From NCBI GenBank assembly GCA_007922195.1, contig ML682005.1:25737321-25801320 (forward strand): a stretch of DNA of 64,000 nucleotides, in the 5' to 3' direction. The notes below the pieces were generated by a model. That model saw only the letters and a list, made by a program, of their open reading frames with translations, was not told the DNA's origin and made no database searches. This document shows, one piece after another, positions 11,484-23,100 of this stretch. Made by a program: the position numbers and the translations under genes. Origin of the DNA: Podocnemis expansa. Lineage: Eukaryota; Chordata; Testudines; Podocnemididae. Numbering within the stretch: the first letter of the stretch is position 1; the number at the start of each line of letters is the position of its first letter.

Positions 11484-11961
11484 TAGTGTTTCTCAACAAG
11501 TGTGCCATGGCACACAGCAGTGCCATCAGGCCTAACCAAATGTGCCACAGAATTTTTGGAAAAACTACCCAAAGAGTTCTGAACTGGCTCATGAATGTCC
11601 TTGAGTTCATTTGGAGCCTATATGTAGAGCCCTGCATGGATACAAATATGTGGATCCGTATCCAATCTGCATCCACAAGAAATGATCTGTGGATATCCGT
11701 GTTGTATCCACATATATCCGTGGATATCCGCATATTTGCAGCGCTCTAGCTCTGTGAAGATAAAAATATGTGGACCTGTATCCAATCTGCATCTGCAAGA
11801 AATGGTCCGTGGATATCTGTGTTGTATCTGCAGATGCGGATACAATGTGGATATCCGCGGACATCTGCATATTTGCAGGGCTCTACCCATATGTTGGTGC
11901 ACCTCAAAATAATTAAAGGTAGCAAGGTGTGCCATGGCAGAGGAAAGGTTGGGAATCACTG
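11484..11961. mobile_element. hAT MITE (AGTGTTTCTCAAC ends), interrupted
   Basis: The left end AGTGTTTCTCAACAAGTGTG and right end GGTTGGGAATCACTG are inverted repeats of the CAGTGNTTCYCAACC type. The interior, with GTGTGCCATGGCAC and TGGCTCATGAAT, is homologous to the intact 183-bp copy at 19223-19405. It is split by a second MITE at 11625-11885. No clear 8-bp duplication survives. Confidence 0.8.
11625..11885. mobile_element. Nested hAT-like MITE with a tandemly duplicated core
   Basis: The termini TAGAGCCCTGCA and TGCAGGGCTCTA are perfect inverted repeats. The flanks CCTATATG (11617-11624) and CCCATATG (11886-11893) match 7 of 8. The interior is two diverged tandem copies of about 115 bp: 11645-11745 and 11763-11875, both starting AAATATGTGGA and ending CATATTTGCAG. 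Each copy is rich in GGATATCC-like palindromes. It interrupts the hAT at 11484-11961. Confidence 0.85.
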
Positions 11962-12299
11962 TCTTAGAGGGTTAATATTGAAAAAACATAAAAATATTGT
12001 ACAAATATAACAAACTCTGAACTCATTTGTAAAGTGAACCAGGAACTCACACCCTTCTCAAAAGTCTGGGAAAACAGACTGCACGATACCCAGAAATAGA
12101 GGTGGGAGAATCAAAGGGTCAGAGCTGGACCAAAATGGGACTGCTCTAAGTTAACAGACACTAAGGGACATCAGACTTCATCTTCTGAGATCAAGAAGTG
12201 GTGCAGTCAGGGATCATCAAGGCCATACAGTGCTAGGTGCTAATAGATGATAATAATTCAAAGAGAAACAGTTGAATTGGAATTAATATGCAAATTAGA

Positions 12300-13200
12300 T
12301 TGTGCAAAAGCATGATTAAATCAAGACTATGTGTGCTTTTCCTATTACAACAGATAATTTGACTTCAGCCTTTCCAGGGTTTGAACCTTAACTGATTTGC
12401 TGTTCCTGTGTGACCTGATCCCACATTTCGCACTCCCCTGTATTTATTTTCATTCCATTTCGTATGTTCCCTCATCCTCGAAGCATCTGACGAAGCAGGA
12501 CTTTCTTCCACGAAAGCTCATGCAAAAAATAAACGTGTTAGTCTTTAAGTGCCGCAGGACTCCTTGTTTTTTTTTGTTTTGTTTTGTTTTTTGCTGGACT
12601 AGACTAACACGGCAGCCCCTTTGACACTTGGCAATAATTCTTAGTAATTTCTAAAGGGATAGCTGTGTTAGTCTAGTCGAGTAAAAAAACCAAGGAGTCC
12701 TGCGGCACTTAAAGACTAACAGATTTATGCAAATTAAATTCTGTGAAAGTAGGAGTGACTCAAGACTATGGGTTCCTTTCCCATTACAAAAGGTAATTTG
12801 ACTTCAGGCTTCCCAGGGTTTGAACCTAACAACTGCTCAGATTTGCTGTTACTGTATGAGCTGATCCTGTGTATTACACCCCCTTGCATTTATTTTCATT
12901 CCATTTTGTAAGTTCACCCATCTTTGAAGCCTCTGACGAAGTAGTATCTTCTCCCATGAGAGCTCATGCAAAAAAGAAATCTGTTAGTCTTTAAGTGCCA
13001 CACAACTCCTTGGGTTTTTTTTTACTGGACTAGACTAACACGGCTGTTGCTTTAGAAATTACTAAGAATTATTGCCAAATGTCAAAGGGGCTGCTGTGTT
13101 AGTCTAGTCCAGCAAAAAAACCCAAAAAACCCAAGGAGTCCTGGTTTTTGTTTTTGTTTTTCTGAACTAGACTAAGATGGCAGCCCCTTTGACACTTGGC
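12300..13200. mobile_element. Cluster of Penelope-like repeat fragments with a large inverted duplication
   Basis: At least four PLE terminal fragments alternate in orientation: about 12478-12625 (+), 12650-12730 (-), 12940-13050 (+) and 13083-13145 (-). Internal PLE sequence (TTGACTTCAGG-type) lies at 12310-12440 and 12770-12890. The segments 12585-12690 and 13020-13126 are about 105-bp inverted copies of each other. They include 37 bp (12620-12656 against 13050-13086) that are not part of the shared terminal repeat. No coding frame was found. Confidence 0.7.
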
Positions 13201-13490
13201 TAGGGTTACCAGCTGTCAGGCAAAAGGAGGAATAGAATAGAGTTGAAGGGGACCTGGTGAGATCATCACGTCCAACTCCCTGCATTTTGAACCCAGGATC
13301 TTCTGCATGCTAAGCAGAGGGGTTAGCCACTACACTATTGGTAGAGGAGATCGCTTCCTTTTCACCTTCATGTCCTCTGTCTGGCAGGCATGTTAAAATA
13401 CATGCTTTTGTCTGACTCTTTACTCATAGGGGCTAAAGCATGCTGGAACGCCAGGGAATACCTCATTTTTAGGGAAAATCATTCCACGCT
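13201..13490 (-). mobile_element. Truncated hAT MITE (TAGGGTTACCAG family)
   Basis: It starts TAGGGTTACCAGCTGTCAGG and runs colinear with the reverse complement of 1037-1287, through the interior around 13430-13490. It is then replaced by a PLE fragment at about 13491-13545, so the far end is missing. A SINE is inserted at 13232-13343. Confidence 0.75.
13232..13343 (-). mobile_element. tRNA-derived SINE with CR1-like tail, copy 1
   Basis: On the minus strand an A box, TAGTGTAGTGG (complement of 13327-13337), is followed at tRNA spacing by a B-box-like GGTTCAAAAT (complement of 13284-13293). Between them is a 5-bp stem, TCTGC/GCAGA, enclosing the 7-nt loop TTAGCAT, whose central triplet is AGC. 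The 3' part (GTTGGACGTGATGATCTCA, then GGTCCCCTTCAACTC) resembles the CR1 3' end at 58945-58990. The flanks AGGAGGA and GAGGAGA suggest a short duplication. It is inserted in a hAT MITE. Confidence 0.72.
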
Positions 13491-13545
13491 CTCATGCAAA
13501 AAACAAATCTGTTAAAGTGCCACACAACTCCTTGTTGTTTTTTCC
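13491..13545 (+). mobile_element. Short Penelope-like terminal fragment
   Basis: CTCATGCAAAAAACAAATC followed by GTGCCACACAACTCCTTG is the family's terminal block. It lies about 440 bp upstream of the IMPA2 start codon. Confidence 0.65.
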
Positions 13546-13559
13546 CTCTACAAACAGAC

Positions 13560-14189
13560 AAATGTGCCATTGATGCTACATTTTCTCCAGGCGCCCCGCC
13601 TTCGGGACCTGCTCTTGGCCATCATTCTTAGCCTGCAAGAGCGGCCCGGCTGCAGCCCTGCAGGAAGTGCAGCTCGCAAGCTTTAGGCTTTGGGGGGAGG
13701 ATGAAAGGCACGTAAGCGCCCTGCCTTGCTCTTGACCACATCCTGTTCTTCGCCCCCCGAGCCACCCGCGCTCCGAGCTGCACCCCCGGCGCCAGCTGCA
13801 GCCCGGCCCCTTTCCCCTCCGCCTCTCGGGGCGGCGCTGGGGGAGTGGCGGCGGCGGCGGCGGCGGGGAGCAGGAAGGGGGCGGGAGAGACAGGAAAGGC
13901 GGACGGACGGACAGACAGCCGGGGGCCGCCCCCCAGCTGCGGCGGGAGAAGTTTCCGAGCAGCTGGCGGCTCCCGGGCCGGCGGGAGGATGAAGCCCTGC
14001 GAGGAGGCGGCGGCGGCGGCCGGAGGGGACCCCTGGCAGGAGTGCATGGAGCTGGCGGTGCAGCTGGCGCTGCGGGCTGGGCAGGTCAGGAGCCCGCGCG
14101 GGTGCGGGGTGCCCTGGCCTCAGTTTCCCCTGCCTGGGCCGCTGGTGCCCTTCCTTTCCTCTCCGGAAAGCCGGCCCCGGCATCCGCTC
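13560..14189 (+). promoter_or_regulatory. IMPA2: CpG island and presumed promoter/5' UTR of IMPA2
   Basis: Base composition switches abruptly from A+T-rich repeats to dense G+C with frequent CG dinucleotides around exon 1. An Sp1-type GC box, GGGGGCGGGA, lies at 13877-13886, about 100 bp upstream of the start codon. A GGC triplet run lies at about 13847-13865. No TATA box is evident, as is usual for CpG-island promoters. The transcription start cannot be fixed from sequence alone. CpG richness continues into the hAT element in intron 1. Confidence 0.8.
13989..14084 (+). CDS. IMPA2: IMPA2 exon 1 (coding part)
   Basis: Encodes residues 1-32, including a run of five alanines (residues 7-11, mostly GCG codons) that is a plausible site of length variation. 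It ends ...RAGQ in phase 0 before the donor GTCAGG. The reading frame stays open upstream of the ATG to at least 13845 but contains no further ATG. Confidence 0.95.
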
Positions 14190-17100
14190 CGGGCGTCGGC
14201 AACATTTGCCGACCCCTGCGCCAGTCCGGCCCCCTCTGCTGAAAAGATGGGGCCGCAGTCCCGGCTGGAGTGGGAGCGCCTCCCGGGCGTGCCATGGAAA
14301 GACGTCGCCCCGAGCGGGTCCTGTGGCGGCAGACAGCGGTCCACAGGCGTGCCGCGAAAAGAAGCGGCTCCTGTCGGGGTTCCCAGGCATGCGGCTGCCT
14401 GGAGTGGATCCTTCGGGGAGCATCACGCCACAGAGAGGAGCCGTTCCGGGGAGCTTGTTTCTCTGTCACGCGGAGGGGGACGCTTGTGTCCCAGCGGCAC
14501 CCAAAGGAAGCTGCCCAGAGTGGCTTTCGGTGGCAGGAGTGGCAATTTCTGTGGTACTGCAGAGGGTGCCGTGTGCGGCGCTGAATGGACTCGGGTGCCA
14601 CTGTTGGCACACGTGCCAGGGGTTGCCTGCCCCTGATCTGCTCCGTGTGGCTTGGCTTGTGCTGCAGTCTCCAGAGAGCGGCTCTCTCCCTCCCCAGGGA
14701 AAAGAAAGCCGTGCTGGAAGGGTTAATGAGCGCTGCTGTTAGGGACAGCTCCCTGCTGCGCGCTGCACGCTTCGGTCCACGGCGGGCTAACCTGTTGGCG
14801 CCTGCCGTGCTAATGCGGGAGGGCAAAGGAGCAGGGGAAAGCGGAGTGATCTCTGCGAGGGAGGCGGTGAGTGAGTTTTAGAGGAGGTGAGGGAGCCAAC
14901 TGGGTCAGGTCAAACGCAGTGACAAAGCTGCCTTACATCTTATCCAGCTCGCAGAAACATCCCTTCTCCACCAGATTGTAAAGGAGGCGGGGTATACATT
15001 TTAAACATCCACAGGGAGGTTTTAAACAAGCTAAGTAGCTATAAGAGCTAGTTGGAAAGCATATTGGCTGTAGATGTTTTTGTTGAGATAGAAACCTGTC
15101 ATTGCATGCTGTACATGTCTGAGTTTTCAGCACTGTGCTGAATACCAATGAGGGATTTTTTCCTTCATATAAGCTGAGCAGAGCAGTGATATTTTTAGCA
15201 AAGGAAGCAGTGAGGCCTTTAGCCTATCATTGTTTTGGTTTTGTTTTGTTTGGGTTTTTTTTGGTAGTCTTTAGCAGTCTGAAGTGCAGTTATTCAAGAC
15301 ACCAATAATCTTTTAGATGAATGGCAAAATCACACTGTTTTGTGGAAACTGAGAATGCAATAATGATATACTGGCTTAGCAAGGTACGGGTGCATAAGGG
15401 AAATTCCACCGTGGGAGTGTTTTGGGGTTTTTTCACATTTTGGAATAATCTCAAAATGTATCTAAAATAATGGTTCACGGGGTTTGTAAATCTGTAATCA
15501 GCAGTACAAAGGAAAAGGCTCCAGTGCACCTTCTGGAAGCAGACGTGTTCTGTGACTGGGAGCATTTTTATTTTTAAAACAAGATAAGAATGACTTACCA
15601 AAGCAAACATCTTTTTAATGTTTTTTTCTTTCTTAGTAAGAAAAAAGCATCTTCACATGTATTGCTGTAATACTGTTAGGTGTTATTGTGTTCTGTGGTA
15701 TTGAGGACACTTTGTATCATGATGCATACATCCAAAATATCTTATATTTCCATTTTATAACTGGTGGGGTTTCCCTCCAAGAAAGTGAGCATGTCAAAGA
15801 TATTAGCTGTATCACTGATTTCTTGCCTGCTATATTATCTTCTGGCTTTGCCAGTATTCTGATAATGGAGCAGATGATCTTATTTACACTGGTGTAAACC
15901 TGGAGTCATTTCAGTAAGGTCACTGAAGATTTATAGCAGTGTAAATAACGAGTTATCAACATGTAACAGTTTTTGCAAGTATAGCTGTGTCAATTAGAAG
16001 TGTGAAAAAATCACACCCCGTGACCAAAATAGCTGTGCCAGGAAAAGTTATAACATAGGTGTAATTATATCTGCTAAAAACTCCTTAAGTTGTTGGACCT
16101 TAATCTGCTCAGGGAACTGGTTTTAGGCTCTCCCAGCAAAGGAACTCTTTTGTCAGTATCACCATCTTCAGGGTTCGGGGCCGGGGGGCACAGGTGTGTA
16201 AGCCCTGCTTAAATATCTACAGCAGTACTATCTTTTTTAATGTGGAGAGGGCCTTAGAGATCAACACATGTCTCAACCTGAAGGGTAGGGTGTATCTGCA
16301 CTGGATAGGAAGCCTAGATCTAACCAAATCCTGGTTACTGGTACTTTCTTCATGTAAGTAAACCTACTAACTTCAATATTAGTGTTTGCATAAGTAAAGT
16401 AAGTGGGATTAGGCTCTATAGTAGTATTGTGGCTGCATTGTAGCACTCCTTGCTGGACAACCACGGCATGACAGGTGGTCCCTGCCTCATTTTCCCTCCA
16501 CGGGGTGGATTTTTTTCAGCTCAGCAGGTATCGTTCTGTTCTGGAGATGTGGTTTAGGCCCTCAACCCAATCACAAACAAAACGTATGCCCATCCAGGCT
16601 AGTGAAAGCCTGTCAGAAAAAGTCCCAACAAATAGAAAGGTTCTTCTGCATTTCAGGGTCTTCTCTTTCGTTCTCCAACTGAGCAATTTTCCCAGTCTTT
16701 TTTTAGGCCAGCTGTGTGAGTCTTTGTGGCTCTGAGATAAAGCATTCAGTCCACGTCTGATTCCTCTGGTGTAAAGTACTAGTCTCTGTCCCTTCTGTGC
16801 TCTGTTCCTCGTGCTCTTCTCTGCTCTGGTATAGAGCACTGGGCCTTCTAAAGTATTTGACCTCCTGCAAACCATGGTTCCCATGGCTTTTCACAGGAAC
16901 CTTCCCACTCATAGCAGTTCCAGCTCCTGTATTGATCTCTATCATGCCTTTTATAAGGCCCAGATATCCATTAAACTATCACATGGCCCTCTTTAATCTC
17001 ACTCCCTCAGGTTGGGAAGCAGATAATTAATGAAATACATATGTGGCTGACCCCAGCTCCCCATATATATGATGTTCTAATAATACTGGACAGTATCTAC

Positions 17101-20100
17101 TTTCATTTATCCTGTGTAAATTGGAAGAAACTTCAGTGGAGTTATACCAGTGTAAAACCAGGGCTCTGTTGACATTAGAAATGTGGCACAGATGTAATGT
17201 GGACATTTACAGTAGTAATGGATGGCATTCTTTCATCACTGTAGTTAATCTACGTGTCTGAGAAGTGGTAGGTGGGTCAACGGGAGAGTTCTTCCATTGC
17301 CCTAGCAGTGTCTATGCCAGGGCTTAGGTCATCAGCTTCATTCCATTGCCGAGGGCAGGATGAGACATTTTTCTCAGCCCTGAGCAATGTAGTTAAGATG
17401 ACTTCACTTTATAGTGTAGACTGGCCCCCTCTCGTGAGGTCCCAGGAGGAAGCTTAGGCATTTTCTATGTCTAGTATGTTAATGTTTACATGTGTTTTTA
17501 AATTGCAAAAGGAGGATGCTCCTAGATGGAAAATTAGGCATGAAGTCGTGGCCCTGCTGAAGTCAGTGACAAAATTCCCATTGACTTCATTAGGGTCCAG
17601 ATTGGACCTTATGTGTTTTGTCCTTCTGTGCCATTTTTAGAGTATCTTTTAGTGAAATATAGGCTGATTTGAAAGGATAATTTTATTTTGAGTACTGCAC
17701 TTTCTGAACCATTCAGTATTTAGGGTTTGATTGTGCCACTTTGGGGGGCATTGCAGAGTCATGCTGCCAGGAGGCACTTTCCCTGCTGGAACTCAAAGGC
17801 ACACCAGGCAAGTGCATACCATGCACTATATCTTGGGAGGGTATTACATGATTCCTCTTCCACATCCTCTTACTGTCTGATATGGTGCTATGGCCCTGCC
17901 CACTCTCCATCCCCCTTAGGGTGGCTTGAACTCTCAATGTGCTAGGATGGATTAGTCTCTTGTCATCCCCTTCACTGAGGCTGAGATTAAGTCAGGCTCT
18001 TGGAAAGGGGCTCCTTTGCATCTTCACTTCTCTGCCTTTTGTGCAATCACACCAGAGTCAGTCACAGTCTGCTTCTTAGGTGTGCGATGAGGTGTCAACA
18101 GTCACTGATCTAAATTAGCACCAACTCTCGTAGATCAGCAACTAGGTCTTGCCTTCCCTTCCATATACAAATAAACACAGTTAAACTATGGACAAACTAA
18201 GGAGGAGTCTACTGGCACTTCTAAACACTAAAAAATTTATCTATCGCATGAGCTTTCGTGGGAGAAAATCCCACTTTGTCAGACTCCGTGAAGACAGGGA
18301 ACTTACCGAATGGGAGGAAACTATATGCAGGGAAGTGTAAGTCATAGGATCAGGTCAAAATGTTGCAAGAAATCAGTGCAATTATTTAGATTCAAACAGT
18401 GGACAGCAGCATAGAGGAGAGACGTGAGGGGAAAAAGGAAAGCAAAATTACCTGTTGTAATGGGGGAAAAAAGTATTTAATCCTAAACTGACAGTGTCAA
18501 ATCTGCATATGAATTCCAATTGTGCACTTTCTCTTTGAAGCTTTGATATGTTATCTATTTGCCTAAGTTTGTCTGTTAACACATGATTGATGGTATGATT
18601 AAGAAGACTGAAGTGTTCCCCTACTGGTTTTTTTAATGTTATTTGTGTCCATTTATTCTCTTGCACAGAGACTATCCTGTTTATCCAACCTATAAGTTGA
18701 GAGGGGCATTTCTGGTACATGATGGCATAAGTCACATTGGTGGATGAGCAGGTGAATGAGCAGTAACAGTCTGACCTGATCATGTGACCTACACTTCCCT
18801 GCATTTATTTTCCTCCCATTCATCTGTACTTCTCCATTTTGAAGTGTCTGATGAAGTGCGATTTTTCTCCCACAAACGCTCATGCGATAAATAAATTTTG
18901 CTAGTCTTTAAAAGTGCCACTAGATTCCTTGTTTGTTTTGCTGAATGAGACTAACACAGCTACCTCTTTGGAACTTGCGCACAAACTGTAATCTAATGCA
19001 AATGTCAGTGTACTCCTTTTATAGCCAACGTGTAATTGCTTAGCTTGGTTTCCAGTTTCATTACACAGTATTGATTGGTGGGGTTATGAGATATTTTTAT
19101 TTAATTGACATCTTTTATGGTCCCTGAATAGATTTCACTTATCTGTCAGAGCATTTTCATCTTGAAGGATGCTTTTAAATAACTCCTCAACTAATTTAGA
19201 AACCTAGAGAAATGCATTAAGTCAGTGTTTCCCAACCAGTGTGCCATGGCACACAGGTGTGCCACAAATTTTTTTGAAAAAACTACTCAAAGACCCCTGG
19301 ATTGGCTCATGAATATTCATGAGTTTATTTGGGAATCATATGATGGTGTGCCTCTATTAAAGGTGGTAGGGTGTGCCACAGCAGAAAAAATGTTGAGAAC
19401 CACTGTGTTCAGCCACTAAAAATGTGTTTATCTCCAGTGTTCTGTAAGGAGCCAAACCTAATGGGATTCTGTTGTATTTTTTCCACCATAGGGCCAGATT
19501 CTAATGCTTGTACTCAGGCCTGAAGCACTTTACTCTACAGTTAATCCTACTGACTTCAGTGGACTTGTGCAAGTTACTGTTCAGCATGAAGAATCTGGCC
19601 CATTACGAGATACTTGATCAACTTCATTTTATGAAGAATAAAAGCTGTATTGTTTATAATACCAAAAATGTAATCATGATGAGCTAGATTCTGACTTGGA
19701 TTTCAGGAGCAAATATGGGTGACCAGACAGCAAATGTGAAAAATCAGTACAAGGGGTGGATGGTAATAGGTGCCTATAGCAGCATACTGATCTGTCAATA
19801 TATTTCAGGGTCAGAAGTGAACCTCATATGTAATATATTTTGTTAGTGTATAGGGAAAGAATGTCAGAAATAAATCCTGATGTGTGTACTCCTCTTTCAG
19901 ATTATTAGGAAAGCTCTGACAGAGGAGAAACGAGTGTCTACAAAAACATCTGCAGCAGATCTTGTGACAGAAACTGACAACTTTGTGGAAAATGAAATTA
20001 TTTCTGCTCTGAAAAAGAAGTTTCCCTCTCACAGGTAAGTATCTCTAGAGGAAAAGAACTGCCCAAGACCCTTTCTTCTGCATGGCTTGTGTATGTGACT

Positions 20101-23100
20101 ATCACTAAAAAAGAAATTCACACAATTCAGTCCACAGATGTCAGATAACAACTGTGCATATTAATTTGACTCCTAATAGTTTTATTACTATTTAGTTATC
20201 ACTTAGTTCCTGTTTCCTTTGTTAAGAATTAATAAATGTTTTAAATTTAAGAAGAATGGATATTTTTGTAATCTTCCTTTTTTTAAAAATTGCTGTTCTG
20301 GATTCACTTTCATGTGGAAAATTATTTTGAGAAGATACACTGTATTTTTCATTTATTAGCTAAACAGCATTGTTGTTTTGAATTAACATGAGTCATCATC
20401 TGAGGTTTTGAATATTTTGCAATCTTCTTGGATTTAAATAGTAGTACAACTCTACTATTGTAAGGGTCTCTAAATTAAACTGTCAGTAGGAAACCTTAAG
20501 TCGTTCACAGCACTGTATTTTTTTTATCTGCTGTAATATAATACTAAGAATATTTCAACAAATAGACATTAGAATCAAGCTGCATTTGGTTGTCACTAAG
20601 GCCCTAATCCTGCAAATATTTGTGAATAATTTTGTTTTACTCACATGTGTATGCGTGTTTAAAATCTGGACTGAATGTAGCATTAAGTCACATTTACTTC
20701 ATTTAATGAATCAAGGGGGTTCAGTTCTTTGAAGCATCAGGCTCCTATTGTATACAAAAATGAATGTACAAATGAATGCAGAGGATTTGAGTGACTTAAA
20801 CATGTGATTCAGACATGTGATTCCCTTTAGAAGACATAAATAGAAGACATAAAATGATACATTTTAGAACAATCACTGACTGCAAATAGGCTTTATAAAG
20901 TTGTTTAAGTTCAGCTTAACACACACAAGTATATACTATACCACTGATTTCCATATTTGACTTTAAACGATGAGGGTAAAATTCAGCCCTTTGCAGAGGC
21001 CAACGCACGGCCTGTGTACCATTAAATCTGCATAAGGCCTTTATGTATATTTTATGTGGGTTTGAAGTGGTGACTAGGCCTGGGACTAGTCCTCTAGATA
21101 GGGGTGAATTTGTGTCAGATTCCAAAGGTTTTAGCTAAAATCGAGCATTTCTGAAAAATCTGATCCCATTCGTAGTGCACATGTAAAGAGAATACTTAGT
21201 ACAAAAATTACTGGGGGGAAAAAAAACATGATCTAATTGTATCTTTCTAAATATTTGTTGTGTGATACAAAACTCCAGCAATACTACATAATTGAAGCAT
21301 GTTATACAGTATTTGGCTGCAATTCTTAGGTAATGCTGGGATTTACAAACATATTATTTGCATAACAGTTCACCTACAGTACTGCTGGCTTTTTGTTTTG
21401 TAGTGTAAGAGTTTTCATTAATGATCTGTTAGATGAAGTGTTGTATACAAGGCTCATATAACATGAGCGTAAAGTGTTAGGGCCATCAGGCTACTTAGAA
21501 TAGGAACAGCAGTTGCAAGGTCAACATAGACTCAGAAACGGAGGTCTGTAACAGGATGAGAAATTATTAACCCTATACAGTCAACTTCCACTTAGAATTT
21601 GCCCATGCCTTTTTCTTGGCTTTTTCTTTCCTAAAGTATCTCAGGGAACTATGCTTTCTTTAAGACAGTTTATGTTTTGGTGAGAATTTGTTTTGAACCA
21701 GATGTATATTTCAGTTTACAGAATATAGTCCTCTGTCTGAGTAAAGGTCCATCTTCTAAGATATGAGCTACAGTAGCTATTTACAAGGGTTAACAGCAAA
21801 GAAAAAAAAGGAAAATAGACTTAAGTACAGCTTTATGTGCTCTGTCTCTCCACCAACTTGGCTTTCAGGGGCAGTTGACTAAGATTTTTAGATATTTTGT
21901 TATTCCCCTTCTCGTAAATTATTTTGGTACTGGTATTTCCTAATTCAGAAAGGAAATCCTAGTAGTGACAAATATTACCAGAGGTGTCACTGCAAGCTGA
22001 GGTATTTGTGAGGTGGGGAATAATGCATTCAATGCACTAGCTAGTATCAAGAAGATTACACAGAGGTAAAGAGAAATAGTGGAAAAATGTGTTAAAAACT
22101 TTTTTCAGTGCTGAATGTCTCACACTCTTCTTGGCTAGTGGGGGGAGTTAGCCCATTAATCTCTGCCTTAGTTTTCTTTTTTTGCTCTTTGTCCTTCATA
22201 TTAGTTCTTTCATGGATTTTAATGCATGTTTTCCAGATAACAGAATTGTTAACTTTTCTTTTCTAATGTATCTTTGCATAGTAAAAATATACATAGAGAT
22301 ATAACTTGGACTCTTCACAGAATGAGGCACTTGTCACATAGTTCTCCATTAATGACATTCTTACCACAAAAGGTGTAGGGTGTCTTTCTGTGCTAGGTTA
22401 TGCACCATGGGCTTGATCCTGCTCCCATGGAAATTAATGGAATTGCTGCCATTTGCTTCACTGGGTGCAGCATGAGACCATATGAGTCTGACCTTGCAGC
22501 AGAGAAGTCAATGGCTACATTCACACACAGGGGGTTATTTCGAAATAAGTTAATTCGAATTAAGAAAATGTTAATTCGAATTAAGGAAAAAAGCTCAAAG
22601 CGAAATAGCAGGTTTGGACAACAGTTATTTCAAAACGAGTCACCGTCGTTTCGAAATAACATGTTCTGACGGGATTGTTTCAAAACAATCGTTTCGAAAC
22701 AACGTTGTTTCATCACCAAATGGGGTTTAAGTTGTTTCGAAACAACGGTATGTCGTGTGAACATGGCATTTCTTATTTCGAAACAACCTCTGTTGTTTCG
22801 AAATAAGACTGCTGTGTGAACACACCCAATGAGATGGAGCTTTACCACCTGTACATTTATTTTTACTATGTAAAGTCCTTTTAAAATCAATGATGCCAAT
22901 AAACTTTTAGTTAAAAAGGAAGTTTCCTACTTTACAAAAGTTTGGAAGTAAATATTCAATATAACTCATCTAATATAGCAAAATCTTTCTTTCCCCTTCT
23001 TTTTTCCCTGCACCTGCTGTCTTCTCCCTGTGTCCCTTCCTGTCAAAGCCCTGAGAGTCTGTCCCTATCATCATTCTCTTCACTGGTCCAAACCTCCCTC

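Noticed and set aside
13284..13337. A functional tRNA gene
   Set aside because: A and B boxes are present, but the acceptor arm is not paired and a CR1 tail is attached, so it is a SINE head.
1..13500. Exons of MPPE1, the neighbour upstream of IMPA2 in human
   Set aside because: I looked for minus-strand phosphoesterase motifs and saw none. The gene may simply lie further away.
13683..14826. Open frames of 246-263 codons on both strands around IMPA2 exon 1
   Set aside because: They arise from stop-codon depletion in G+C-rich DNA. Only the 32-codon exon 1 part is supported; the rest runs through intron 1 and a hAT element.
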